Source: an uncultured Ruminiclostridium sp. (lineage in GTDB: Bacteria; Bacillota; Clostridia; Oscillospirales; Ruminococcaceae). Taken from it: a stretch of 22,344 nt of DNA. The position numbers were made by a program, and so were the translations under genes. The notes below the pieces were generated by a model that saw only the letters and a program-made list of their open reading frames with translations, made no database searches and was not told where the DNA came from. The stretch spans positions 54,121 to 76,464 of the forward strand of contig CAJUQV010000016.1 in the NCBI GenBank assembly GCA_910588335.1, read 5' to 3'. Below, piece by piece: positions 1 to 6,743 of the stretch (positions are counted from its first letter, which is position 1; every line of letters starts with the position of its first letter).

Positions 1-330
1 CGGCCTTTTCGGCGGCAATACGCTCTGCTTCGGCCTTTTCGGCGGCAATACGCTCTGCCTCGGCCTTTTCGGCAGCAATGCGCTCCGCTTCGGCCTTTTC
101 GGCGGCAATACGCTCCGCTTCGGCCTTTTCGGCGGCAATACGCTCTGCTTCGGCCTTTTCGGCGGCAATACGCTCTGCCTCGGCCTTTTCGGCAGCAATG
201 CGCTCCGCTTCGGCCTTTTCGGCGGCAATACGCTCCGCTTCGGCCTTTTCGGCGGCAATACGCTCCGCTTCGGCTTTTTCAGTGGCAATACGCTCCGCTT
301 CAATTTTTTCCGCCGCTTCTCTTTCCGCTT
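1..330. repeat. 30-bp tandem repeats with exact 120-bp higher-order unit
   Basis: Eleven consecutive 30-bp units (1-30, 31-60 and so on). Units 1-9 differ at only a few positions, unit 10 (271-300) has more changes and unit 11 (301-330) is clearly diverged. Units 1-4 (1-120) are base-for-base identical to units 5-8 (121-240), so a block of four units was duplicated recently. The repeat is in frame with the leftward coding sequence and encodes ten residues per unit. More copies probably continue beyond the left edge. Confidence 0.95.
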
Positions 331-466
331 TCGCTTTTTCAATTTCGGCGGCCTTTTCAAACTGCGACGCAACAGACCTTTTTGCCATTTCGAGCGCTTC
401 CTTTATGTAAGCCTGCTGCTGTTTTTCAAGCTCGCTTTGACTGATATTGCTTTTTTTCCATTCCAT
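1..466 (-). CDS. Repetitive charged helical protein (partial, runs off left edge)
   Basis: Only the N-terminal ~155 residues are in the window. The ATG at 466-464 follows GGAGG with a 7-nt spacer, which decides the start; the ATG at 480-478 opens a frame that stops soon after. The protein begins MEWKKSNISQSELEKQQQ, then becomes a run of decapeptides of the form AEAERIAAEK (ten near-identical copies plus one diverged copy closer to the N-terminus). Composition is almost only A, E, K, R and I, so a long continuous alpha-helix (coiled coil or single alpha-helix, TolA-like in composition) is likely. No signal peptide or membrane segment is visible in this part. It is the third gene of a leftward operon, 16 nt after the 111-residue gene. 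The function and C-terminal domain cannot be known from this window. Confidence 0.8.
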   Translation of the reverse strand, partial: MEWKKSNISQSELEKQQQAYIKEALEMAKRSVASQFEKAAEIEKAKAEREAAEKIEAERIATEKAEAERIAAEKAEAERIAAEKAEAERIAAEKAEAERIAAEKAEAERIAAEKAEAERIAAEKAEAERIAAEKAEAERIAAEKAEAERIAAEKA

Positions 467-482
467 ATATTATCCTCCATTA

Positions 483-818
483 TCAAAAAAGTCCGTCCAT
501 TATACCGCTTTCCCTGAGCAGCGGCAAAAGGTTTATTATTTTCATCAGCTTTAACGCGTTATCCACTTTTTTACGGTTTTCGGAGCGAAGGTGCGGCTTC
601 AGTGCCAGAAGAAGCCCGGCGTTTTTATCGTCATTGCTGTTCATTCTCGACATTATTTCGCCTAACCTCATTATCGCCTCAAGATCAATGCCGCCGAAAA
701 TGTCATCCTGCTGCTCCCGACCGTTTTCCGAGGACCCGTCTGCCTCCTTTTCGGTTTTGGCGTCATTGGCGTCAAGCAGCTGCTCAAACAGCTTTGCCAA
801 CAGATCCTCGTTTGACAT
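483..818 (-). CDS. Conserved small cytoplasmic protein, unknown function (111 aa)
   Basis: Starts at ATG 818-816 behind an AGGAGG site about 10 nt upstream that lies against the end of the preceding gene; stop is TGA. It has an N-terminal helical segment (MSNEDLLAKLFEQLL), a low-complexity acidic linker at about residues 20-45, then a helical C-terminal half with a cluster of hydrophobic and basic residues (NAGLLLALKPHLRSENRKK). No signal peptide, no membrane span and no cysteine motif. I recall similar C-terminal patterns in hypothetical proteins of Clostridia but cannot name a family. It is the middle gene of a three-gene leftward operon with 16-nt gaps, so co-expression with the 77-residue protein and the repeat protein is likely. 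Confidence 0.75.
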   Translation of the reverse strand: MSNEDLLAKLFEQLLDANDAKTEKEADGSSENGREQQDDIFGGIDLEAIMRLGEIMSRMNSNDDKNAGLLLALKPHLRSENRKKVDNALKLMKIINLLPLLRESGIMDGLF

Positions 819-834
819 CTTTTTTCACCCTCCT

Positions 835-1068
835 TTATTGCCGGTCTTTCATATTTTTCATAATTTTTGCCGCTTCGGGAGAATTTAACAGCTTATCCTT
901 TACCGCCTGATTGTTCATTACGCTTTTCAGCTTGTCTGCGTCTTCCTTTCTCATGTTGACGAGCATATCGTCAACATTGCCCGATTCAAGAGAGCTTTTA
1001 AGCTTTTCGGCGGATATTCCGAGTTTACGGCTTGCCAGTTCTATCATTTTTTCCATGCTGCTGTTCAT
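835..1068 (-). CDS. Small helical protein, unknown function (77 aa)
   Basis: ATG 1068-1066 follows AAAGGAG with a 6-nt spacer; stop is TAA. The 77-residue product is highly charged and predicted mostly helical (MNSSMEKMIELASRKLGIS, later NSPEAAKIMKNMKDRQ). There is no membrane span and no recognisable motif. First gene of the leftward operon; the next gene's ribosome site overlaps its 3' end, which suggests translational coupling. The pairing of two small helical proteins with a long repetitive helix hints at a structural or assembly role, but that is only inference from context. Confidence 0.7.
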   Translation of the reverse strand: MNSSMEKMIELASRKLGISAEKLKSSLESGNVDDMLVNMRKEDADKLKSVMNNQAVKDKLLNSPEAAKIMKNMKDRQ

Positions 1069-1147
1069 AAATGGCTCCTTTCAATTCTCTTCTAATGTAT
1101 GTTAGAATTTTAAGATTTATTCTGAAATTGTTTATTGCTTTTAACAA

Positions 1148-1176
1148 TTGACAAGCATACGGTTGTCTGTTATAAT
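1148..1176 (+). promoter_or_regulatory. Sigma-A promoter of the phosphodiesterase gene
   Basis: TTGACA at 1148-1153, 17-bp spacer, TATAAT at 1171-1176: both boxes match consensus exactly. It points right toward the gene starting at 1242, giving a leader of about 58 nt. No equally clear promoter was found for the divergent leftward operon. Confidence 0.9.
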
Positions 1177-1241
1177 AAGAAAAAATGTCATTTTTACAAA
1201 TATAAAGCACGTTACGGATAAAAAAGAAAGGCAGATTATAT

Positions 1242-1715
1242 ATGAAAATAGTCGTAATAGCGGATACACACAAGTGTTATGAAAAATATAACGAAGTTGT
1301 TGAAGCGAATCCGGCGGATTATTATATACATCTCGGAGACGGCGTTAACGAATTTGCCGACGTGGCCAAGGCTCATCCGGATAAAGAGTTTGTTTTTGTT
1401 AAAGGTGAGTGCGATTTTTGCACCGCTTCGTCGAAGCAGCTTCTAAAAGTGGGAAAATGCCGCATTTTCTGCGCTCACGGGCATGAGCAGAATGTGAATT
1501 CGGGATTGGACGAAATTGTTGCGGAAGCTAAATCTACCGAATGCAACATTCTTTTATATGGACACACACATATGTACAAAACGGAGAAGATCGACGGTAT
1601 ATATGTTATGAATCCGGGAAGCTTAGGCACGCCGAGAGGAAAAAATGCGCCGTCGTTCGGCATACTGGAAATCAGTGCGGACGGAAAGGTTGATATGAAG
1701 ATCGTCGCGTATTGA
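1242..1715 (+). CDS. YfcE/MJ0936-type metallophosphoesterase
   Basis: A 157-residue single-domain calcineurin-like phosphoesterase, the usual length for the family, whose members hydrolyse phosphodiesters with two metal ions in the cytoplasm. Motifs in order: ADTH (D8, H10), GDG (D33), KGECD (55-58), AHGHE (H79), GHTH (107-110) and NPGS (124-127). The start is supported by an AGAAAGG site and the strong promoter upstream. One oddity: the family's conserved GNxD motif, whose Asn is a metal ligand, reads GECD here (Glu at 56). The gene is followed after 79 nt by a flavin-binding protein on the same strand. The physiological substrate cannot be told from sequence. Confidence 0.9.
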   Translation: MKIVVIADTHKCYEKYNEVVEANPADYYIHLGDGVNEFADVAKAHPDKEFVFVKGECDFCTASSKQLLKVGKCRIFCAHGHEQNVNSGLDEIVAEAKSTECNILLYGHTHMYKTEKIDGIYVMNPGSLGTPRGKNAPSFGILEISADGKVDMKIVAY

Positions 1716-1794
1716 CGAAATAAAAATTCCTCTTTTTCCCATATACCAATATATGCCGAAGCGCACAGAAACTCTACCGAAAGGACAGACGAAA

Positions 1795-2238
1795 ATGCAA
1801 AAAAATATTTCCCAAACCTCGGAAAATATAATGAAGGAGCGTTTTGGCAAAGATTCGCTGATTGCTCTTGCCACCGTAAGCGACGGAAAGCCTTATGTAC
1901 GTGCCGTTAACTCATATTATGAGGATGGATGTTTTTATGTGATAACTTATGAGCTTTCCAACAAAATGAGGCATATAAGGGAAAACCCGATTATCGGCAT
2001 TTGCGGCGAATGGTTTACCGCTCAGGGCGTCGGGGAGAGCTTAGGATATATTTGCGCTAATGAAAACAGAGAGCTTGCGGAAAAGCTCAGGAGAGTGTTT
2101 TCCGAGTGGTATTATAACGGACATATCGACGAAAGTGACGAAAACACCTGTATTTTAAAAATAAAACTTGAAAGCGGGGTGCTGCTTAAGAACGGCGTTA
2201 GGTATGATGTTGATTTTCGAGAAATCGGCGGGAAATAA
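1795..2238 (+). CDS. PNPOx-like FMN-binding split-barrel protein
   Basis: About 147 residues, matching the pyridoxamine-5'-phosphate-oxidase-like / general stress protein 26 group of FMN- or F420-type split barrels. Typical pattern: LIALATVSDGKPYVRAVN (strands 1-2), then a stretch of the type CFYVITYELSNKMRHIRENP and a C-terminal barrel strand. The ATG at 1795 is preferred over ATG 1753 in the same frame because AAAGGA lies 9 nt upstream of it and nothing resembling a ribosome site precedes 1753. It is co-directional with the phosphodiesterase, with no clear terminator between. The exact redox substrate is unknown; many members are not true PNP oxidases. Confidence 0.85.
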   Translation: MQKNISQTSENIMKERFGKDSLIALATVSDGKPYVRAVNSYYEDGCFYVITYELSNKMRHIRENPIIGICGEWFTAQGVGESLGYICANENRELAEKLRRVFSEWYYNGHIDESDENTCILKIKLESGVLLKNGVRYDVDFREIGGK

Positions 2239-2484
2239 AAGACATAACAGCTGCCGAATTTTCCTTTCTTCTTAGGCGGCAAGGGTTTATTAGGTTTTGC
2301 AGGCAAAGTCTAATTATCTCTCAATTCGGGGAAATCTTCCAATGTCGAGGAATTGCTTCATAATTTCGTCAGCTTGTTTAGAACAAGTTCTTAAGATGTA
2401 CTTTAATTATTAAGAGACTGTATTTGTACAACCTTTTTTGCAAAATTTGTTAATTTTGTACAATTTTATACGATAAAAAAACAC
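2239..2484. other. Non-coding interval, no gene recognised
   Basis: AT-rich spacer between the flavin protein gene and the tRNA-Ser promoter. A weak 5-bp stem (TGCCG/CGGCA with a ~20-nt loop near 2254-2283) may be a poor terminator. On the minus strand, short open stretches around 2310-2380 look like a protein tail (for instance LEDFPELRDN in one frame), possibly a gene scar, but nothing can be named. Confidence 0.4.
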
Positions 2485-2513
2485 TTGACAAATTTATAAA
2501 AAAATGTTATAAT
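2485..2513 (+). promoter_or_regulatory. Sigma-A promoter of the tRNA-Ser pair
   Basis: TTGACA 2485-2490, 17-bp spacer, TATAAT 2508-2513, both exact consensus, about 25 nt upstream of the first tRNA-Ser. Strong promoters of this kind are usual for stable RNA genes. Confidence 0.9.
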
Positions 2514-2538
2514 AAAATACACTTGAATGGTTCCATTA

Positions 2539-2627
2539 GGAGAGGTGTCTGAGTGGTTTAAAGAGCCGGTCTTGAAAACCGGTGATCCCGAAAGGGACCG
2601 TGGGTTCGAATCCCACCTTCTCCGCCA
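2539..2627 (+). tRNA. tRNA-Ser (anticodon UGA)
   Basis: Class II tRNA with a long variable arm (about GATCCCGAAAGGGACC). The acceptor stem GGAGAGG (2539-2545) pairs with CTTCTCC (2617-2623); T-loop GGTTCGAATCC is present; the discriminator is G and CCA is encoded at 2625-2627. The anticodon loop CTTGAAA gives UGA at 2573-2575, reading UCN serine codons. Confidence 0.97.
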
Positions 2628-2676
2628 GCGGCTTGATGCCGGATAATTAATTTTAAATATATTTTTTCATCATTAT

Positions 2677-2766
2677 GGAGAATTACCCAAGTGGTGAAGG
2701 GGCTCCCCTGCTAAGGGAGTAGGTCGGGAAACCGGCGCGAGGGTTCGAATCCCTTGTTCTCCGCCA
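2677..2766 (+). tRNA. tRNA-Ser (anticodon GCU)
   Basis: Second class II tRNA, 49 nt after the first and in the same transcript. The acceptor GGAGAAT (2677-2683) pairs with the segment ending GTTCTCC; discriminator G, encoded CCA at 2764-2766. The anticodon loop CTGCTAA gives GCU at 2710-2712, reading AGU/AGC. Long variable arm GTCGGGAAACCGGC. Confidence 0.97.
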
Positions 2767-2841
2767 AAATATCTCAAATCCGAACATACTGTATTTCATA
2801 TTTGTAAACGATATGTTCGGAATAGTGATAATAAGGTAAAT

Positions 2842-2875
2842 AAAAAAGGCTGTCTTAATTTGGCAGTCTTTTTTT
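2842..2875 (+). terminator. Rho-independent terminator of the tRNA-Ser operon
   Basis: Stem AAAAAAGGCTGTC (2842-2854) with GGCAGTCTTTTTT (2862-2874), a 13-bp stem including two G-U pairs, 7-nt loop, ending in a run of seven T. It lies about 75 nt after the second tRNA. Confidence 0.8.
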
Positions 2876-2902
2876 ATTCCATATAACAAGCGCAATTATA
2901 AT

Positions 2903-2939
2903 ATATCTTTATTTGATGTTTTATATCAAATAAAGATAT
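2903..2939. terminator. AT-rich perfect hairpin, possible terminator of the dehydrogenase gene
   Basis: A perfect 15-bp inverted repeat (2903-2917 with 2925-2939) and 7-nt loop, composed almost only of A/T. It sits about 80 nt beyond the 3' end of the leftward dehydrogenase gene and 28 nt after the rightward tRNA terminator, so it could stop leftward transcription or act in both directions. The AT-rich stem makes this weaker than a standard terminator. Confidence 0.45.
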
Positions 2940-3019
2940 TGTAAAAATTTTATATAATTTTATAGACGCAAATCGTCATATAGCTTTCCACAAGCCTTTA
3001 TAGGAATTAGTATAAATTG

Positions 3020-3970
3020 TTACATGGCAACATTATTTTTAATGTTCCCCTCGATAAATCCCTTTATATTATCCTCGACAATTTTCAGCAGCCTTTCTCT
3101 CGTCTCCTTGGCTGCCCATGCTATATGGGGTGTTATAATGCAGTTTTCCGCTCCGTAAAGCGGACAGTCGGGAGACATCGGCTCTTTTTGAAGAACGTCG
3201 GTACCTATTCCCGCCAATTTTCCGGATTTAAGCGCGCAGGCGGCGTCTTCCTCGTTTACTACCGCGCCTCTTGCCGTGTTTATAAGAATCGCACCGTCCT
3301 TCATAAGAGCTATTGTATCTTTATTTATAAGGTTTTCCGATTCCTTGTTAAGGGGACAGTGCAGACTCAATATATCGCTTTCCGCCAACACCGTTGTTAA
3401 ATCGGTGCAGATAACGTTTTTCACTTCCTTGGGAGAACGGTTATATGCTATTACTTTCATTCCGAAAGCGTTTCCTATTTCCGCCGTCCTTTGTCCTATA
3501 TTACCCAGACCGATTATACCCAATGTCTTTCCCTTAAGTTCCATAATGGGTATGGGAAATATGCTGAAGGTGCGGCTTTTTATCCAGTCTCCCTTATCCG
3601 TCAGACTTTTGTAGGCATAAACTTTATTTGCCAGCTCCAATATAAAAGCGAATACAAGCTGAGAAACCGCATCGGTAGAATAATCCGGTGCGTTGCAGAC
3701 AACGATACCTTTTTCCTTGCAATAGGGTATGTCTATATTGTTGAAACCGGTAGCAAAAAGCCCTATATATCTTAGGTTTTTCGCATTTTTCAGATTTCCG
3801 CGGTTTAAAGGGGTTTTGTTGCAAAGTATTATATCGGCGTCTTTTATTCGCTCCTCCACTTCGTTTTCCGCTGTGGTTCCATAAGGGGTCACTCCGCCGA
3901 AGGCTTCTATTCCCTTAAAACTCAGATCATCCTGTGTTACCGTGTCAATGTCGGTTATTACTATATTCAT
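3020..3970 (-). CDS. D-2-hydroxyacid dehydrogenase (glycerate/hydroxypyruvate reductase type)
   Basis: 316 residues, normal length. NAD(P)-dependent cytoplasmic reductases of this family interconvert 2-oxo acids and D-2-hydroxy acids. The Rossmann motif GLGNIG lies at residues 154-159 (after GKTLGII). Catalytic residues are in place: Arg 234 in NTARGA, Glu 263 in QKEPM and His 282 in TPHIAWA. The substrate-loop pattern LFATGFNNID near residue 71-80 favours the hydroxypyruvate/glycerate or glyoxylate branch over lactate dehydrogenase, but the substrate is not certain. The ATG overlaps the stop of the upstream lgt-like gene by 4 nt (ATGA), so the two are translationally coupled. Confidence 0.9.
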   Translation of the reverse strand: MNIVITDIDTVTQDDLSFKGIEAFGGVTPYGTTAENEVEERIKDADIILCNKTPLNRGNLKNAKNLRYIGLFATGFNNIDIPYCKEKGIVVCNAPDYSTDAVSQLVFAFILELANKVYAYKSLTDKGDWIKSRTFSIFPIPIMELKGKTLGIIGLGNIGQRTAEIGNAFGMKVIAYNRSPKEVKNVICTDLTTVLAESDILSLHCPLNKESENLINKDTIALMKDGAILINTARGAVVNEEDAACALKSGKLAGIGTDVLQKEPMSPDCPLYGAENCIITPHIAWAAKETRERLLKIVEDNIKGFIEGNIKNNVAM

Positions 3971-4932
3971 TGATTGATACGCCTTTCTTTTTTAGCTTTT
4001 AAATATGCTCTGTATTCTTTTAAATATTGCTTATGATATTCGCGGCGGGCTTTAATTGTTTCTTTATATTCTTTACGCCTCAAGTTTAGCTTTTCCAGCG
4101 ATTCGGCGTACTCCTCATCGTATATTGCTCCGATCCTGTCCGCAAATGGCGGCTTTATCAGCAGGAAAGCGCCCGCAAGAACAATGAATATGCTTATTAC
4201 CTGCGAACTGGACAATGCTCCCAGATGACCTCTTATCATGTCCCCCCTGAAATATTCGAGAATAAACCTCATAACGCCGTAGCAGCCGAGATAAAGCCCG
4301 GTTGTAAGCCAGCGGCGGCTCGTTCGGCGGTAAACGGCGAAAAGAATGCCCCATAAAATAAGATTCAATCCGCCTTCAATAAGCTGTATCGGCAGAAGTT
4401 CCACACCCGCAGGCGCTCCGCCGATATTTTTGGTTGGAAAGGTCACCGCAAATAAACCGTGATACTCCATACCGTAACAGCATCCGCCCATAAAACAGCC
4501 CAGTCTTCCGAAAGCGTGAAACAGCGGTACTCCGACAAAGGCAATATCTACCGATTCCGAAACGGGGATTTTATAATGAAAGACGTATATCAGTCCTCCG
4601 ACGGCTGCCCCGATAAGACCTCCGTAGAACACCAGCCCTCCTCCCGCAATCAGTTTTACCCATTCCCAGAGATTTTGTAAAAAGTTCAGGGTTCCGTCGT
4701 ATATAAAATTTATTGAAGTAACAGCATACATAATTTTAGCACCTATGAACATTCCGAAGGCGGCAAACAGCAGCATAAACAGAATGTCCTGCTTATCCGG
4801 AACTTTTCCGCCCTTTTTTCTTGGGAAGCGGCACTGAAGGGCACAGAAAAGGGATATAAAAACCCCTCCGACAATGGCACAGACGGCGTATGTGGATATC
4901 GTCTTTCCTAAAAAAGTAAAGGTTGACAGCAT
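3967..4932 (-). CDS. lgt: Prolipoprotein diacylglyceryl transferase-like membrane protein
   Basis: A polytopic membrane protein of 321 residues resembling Lgt, which moves diacylglycerol from phosphatidylglycerol to the lipobox cysteine of preprolipoproteins. The ATG at 4932 is chosen because GGAG lies 7 nt upstream; an in-frame TTG two codons earlier is less well placed. Lgt-like landmarks are GGLVFYGGLIGA at about 98-109, GRLGCFMGGCCYG at 142-154 and the R222/E226 pair in MRFILEYFR. Compared with the classical signature, HGGL reads YGGL and GRxGNFxN reads GRLGCFMG, so this is a divergent subfamily common in Clostridia. A basic, probably helical tail of ~60 residues follows the last membrane span. 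It overlaps the dehydrogenase start by 4 nt. Confidence 0.85.
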   Translation of the reverse strand: MLSTFTFLGKTISTYAVCAIVGGVFISLFCALQCRFPRKKGGKVPDKQDILFMLLFAAFGMFIGAKIMYAVTSINFIYDGTLNFLQNLWEWVKLIAGGGLVFYGGLIGAAVGGLIYVFHYKIPVSESVDIAFVGVPLFHAFGRLGCFMGGCCYGMEYHGLFAVTFPTKNIGGAPAGVELLPIQLIEGGLNLILWGILFAVYRRTSRRWLTTGLYLGCYGVMRFILEYFRGDMIRGHLGALSSSQVISIFIVLAGAFLLIKPPFADRIGAIYDEEYAESLEKLNLRRKEYKETIKARREYHKQYLKEYRAYLKAKKERRINQ

Positions 4933-4953
4933 AATCAAGCTCCTGTCGTAAAC

Positions 4954-4975
4954 AAAAAGCCCGAATACTCTTCGG
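4954..4975 (-). terminator. Terminator after the first DUF4190 gene
   Basis: Read leftward: CCGAA stem (4975-4971), 5-nt loop, TTCGG (4965-4961), then GCTTTTTG. It lies 45 nt after the DUF4190 stop and 22 nt before the lgt start. No clear promoter was seen for lgt, so read-through may feed lgt. Confidence 0.6.
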
Positions 4976-5020
4976 ACACGATTGTTTAATTATTTTCAAC
5001 ACTTAGACCGAGGATCGGCA

Positions 5021-5548
5021 TCAGATATAATCGTCCCATCCATAGTCATAATCCCAGTCGTAATCATAACCCCAGTCCTCGATAATATCGGGCCATTCTT
5101 CCGCAATAGCTTTTTTTGATGCGCTGCTGAATGTGCTGAGACAAGCGATACAGGAAATAAAAACAAAGGCCGACAGAATCATTCCGATAATGCCGGTTGT
5201 CAAACCCGCAGTTGCCATTCCTCCCACAAAGCCCTTCTTTTTGGCGCAGGCAGCAGTAATTACCGCGATTATCCCCAAAATAATGCCCACAATGGCAAAA
5301 GGTCCGGTGCAAAAAAACACCAAAGAGAAGATACCGCATATCATCGAGGCGGTAGCCAGACCGCTGCCCGGTTGAGGCAAAGGCGGCTGAGGGATATATT
5401 GAGGGCGGGTGTAAGGGTTGTTGTACTGGTTTGGATATTGCTGACTCCGGTCGGCTTGTGAGTACTGATAAGGATTAACCGGATAGCTCTGTGATTCCTG
5501 CCGAGGCGGCTGATCAGACTGCGAATGGTTTTTATAATCGTTGTTCAT
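5021..5548 (-). CDS. DUF4190 membrane protein with Pro/Gln/Tyr-rich N-terminus
   Basis: About 175 residues. The ATG at 5548 follows GGAGG with a 6-nt spacer; an in-frame ATG at 5569 lacks a ribosome site. Layout: a ~65-residue disordered N-terminus rich in Q, P, Y, N and S, two predicted membrane helices (about SMICGIFSLVFFCTGPFAIV and the segment around GIIGMILSAFVFISCIACL) with a short basic loop (AKKKGFVGG), and an acidic aromatic tail with repeated YDYDW/YDYGW units. This is the layout of DUF4190 proteins, whose function is unknown. It has its own promoter, and a paralogue lies directly upstream. Confidence 0.8.
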   Translation of the reverse strand: MNNDYKNHSQSDQPPRQESQSYPVNPYQYSQADRSQQYPNQYNNPYTRPQYIPQPPLPQPGSGLATASMICGIFSLVFFCTGPFAIVGIILGIIAVITAACAKKKGFVGGMATAGLTTGIIGMILSAFVFISCIACLSTFSSASKKAIAEEWPDIIEDWGYDYDWDYDYGWDDYI

Positions 5549-5678
5549 ATGTATCCTCCGTATATGCACGGTTAATACCGATATGTATCCTGACGGCAGA
5601 TATCGTCTATTATCAAAACAGATATCGGAATAAATAATTTTACAAAGCGCTATAAAACAAATTATATCATTTGCCTAT

Positions 5679-5707
5679 ATTTTATCACACAATTTTCATA
5701 TTGTCAA
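5679..5707 (-). promoter_or_regulatory. Sigma-A promoter of the first DUF4190 gene
   Basis: Leftward TTGACA (5707-5702), 17-bp spacer, TAAAAT (5684-5679). It gives a leader of about 120 nt before the ATG at 5548. Confidence 0.8.
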
Positions 5708-5748
5708 CAGCTTTTATTTTTTTAAGTTTTTACAAATTTGTATCATTA

Positions 5749-5781
5749 CAAAATATCACCTTCGAAAAACTCCGAAGGTGA
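5749..5781 (-). terminator. Terminator after the second DUF4190 gene
   Basis: Read leftward: TCACCTTCG (5781-5773), 8-nt loop, CGAAGGTGA (5764-5756), followed by TATTTTGT. It is a perfect 9-bp stem, placed 30 nt after the stop codon of the 119-residue gene. Confidence 0.7.
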
Positions 5782-5810
5782 CTGAAAATTATTAAAATCA
5801 TAAATTTATC

Positions 5811-6170
5811 TTAATAATATAATGAACTCCAAGCGTCCGTCATTCCTGCCACGCCCACTGCCGCACAAATAATAACGGTGCATACGATAAAGCCGATAGC
5901 GCAAAGAACGGCTCCGATAATTCCGGTTACCACGCCCGCGGTGGCCATACCGCCGATAAATCCCTGCTTTTTAGCCTTTGTACCGCATATAGCAGCGGCA
6001 ATACCAAGGCCGATACCAATTATCGCGCCATATGACATCCACCAGAATACCAAGGAGCAGATTCCCATAATCAAAGAAGCAACGGCTAAATTTTTTCCGG
6101 GCTGTACCGGAGGCATGGGCGGCTGGTACTGGGGCTGTTGAGGCTGTTGATTGTTGTAATCGTTGTTCAT
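5811..6170 (-). CDS. DUF4190 membrane protein (shorter paralogue)
   Basis: 119 residues, start MNNDYNN behind GGAGG, stop TAA. It shares its beginning (MNNDY) and core layout with the neighbouring protein: a QPQ/PP-rich N-terminal 25 residues, two hydrophobic helices flanking a basic KAKKQGFIGGMATAG loop, and a short C-terminus without the acidic YDYDW repeats. The AKKKGFVGGMATAG / AKKQGFIGGMATAG correspondence makes tandem duplication likely. Membrane-located, function unknown. It is transcribed from a strong promoter more than 300 nt upstream, so it has an unusually long leader. Confidence 0.8.
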   Translation of the reverse strand: MNNDYNNQQPQQPQYQPPMPPVQPGKNLAVASLIMGICSLVFWWMSYGAIIGIGLGIAAAICGTKAKKQGFIGGMATAGVVTGIIGAVLCAIGFIVCTVIICAAVGVAGMTDAWSSLYY

Positions 6171-6489
6171 ATAAATCCTCCAAAACTCGGCGGAATTCCG
6201 CCGTATGTATTGCTCCCGAAATTGACCCGCCCATCCGCCGTGATGTTGTATGAAAAAACTTAATTATACCAATCTTTAATTAAGTTATAGACTTGATTAA
6301 AAATTGCACCCTAAGCCACTAATCTTTAGGTCATCCATATTATTTGTCTATACCTTGACCAAAGATTTATATTAAAGACGTCTTAATGAGGTTTTTAATC
6401 CTATCCTTCGGAAAACGATCCGCGCAAAATCTGCGGCGGCAATTTATGAAAGCAATAGGGTCAGGTAAAATACTTCACCGATACCTATA
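6171..6489 (-). promoter_or_regulatory. Long 5' leader of the DUF4190 paralogue, with a GC-rich palindrome at the ribosome site
   Basis: The consensus promoter at 6496-6524 implies a ~315-nt untranslated leader. It holds several possible hairpins, including one around 6418-6475 (CCTAT...ATAGG arms). A perfect 16-bp palindrome, CGGCGGAATTCCGCCG, lies at 6188-6203 just before the GGAGG site; read leftward it is followed by AGTTTT. An internal extended -10 (TGG TATAAT, 6271-6263) could give a second, shorter transcript. The leader does not match any riboswitch I recognise. Confidence 0.45.
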
Positions 6490-6495
6490 ATAATA

Positions 6496-6524
6496 ATTAT
6501 ACCTATTAGGAATTTAAAAGTCAA
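6496..6524 (-). promoter_or_regulatory. Sigma-A promoter of the DUF4190 paralogue
   Basis: Leftward TTGACT (6524-6519), 17-bp spacer, TATAAT (6501-6496). Confidence 0.85.
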
Positions 6525-6743
6525 CTGTCTTTGTGACGATTTTGTGATATTATTTTGATAAAAATTAGTGCGTTATTGACAATAATGTTAAAATTCCCCT
6601 TGTTTATATTAAAATTCTATTTATTATGTTTACATAGTTATTATAGGCAGTTACTAAAAACTCAATGACATTGAAATTTCAGTACTTGTCTTGTAATACG
6701 GCGGATTTACAGTCGGAATATTGGAGGATACATAGAAAGGAAA
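6525..6743. other. AT-rich spacer with an imperfect palindrome
   Basis: No gene seen. A 16-bp near-palindrome lies at 6652-6667/6669-6684 (one mismatch, two G-U pairs, single central base). It is not followed by a T-run on either strand, so it is not a standard terminator, although it is the only structure after the beta-propeller gene. Confidence 0.4.

Noticed and set aside
1..330. CRISPR array
   Set aside because: The 30-bp units are directly adjacent with no unique spacers and are in frame with a coding sequence.
78..410. Open frame on the plus strand made of repeated RSASAFSAAI units
   Set aside because: It is the antisense reading of the AEAERIAAEK repeat gene; there is no ribosome site, and the leftward frame has one and a natural N-terminus.
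1092..1107. Possible operator TCTAA-N6-TTAGA upstream of the leftward operon
   Set aside because: Only 5-bp arms in AT-rich DNA; no known repressor consensus fits.
2683..2895. 70-codon leftward open frame
   Set aside because: It overlaps the tRNA-Ser(GCU) gene and its terminator; fortuitous.
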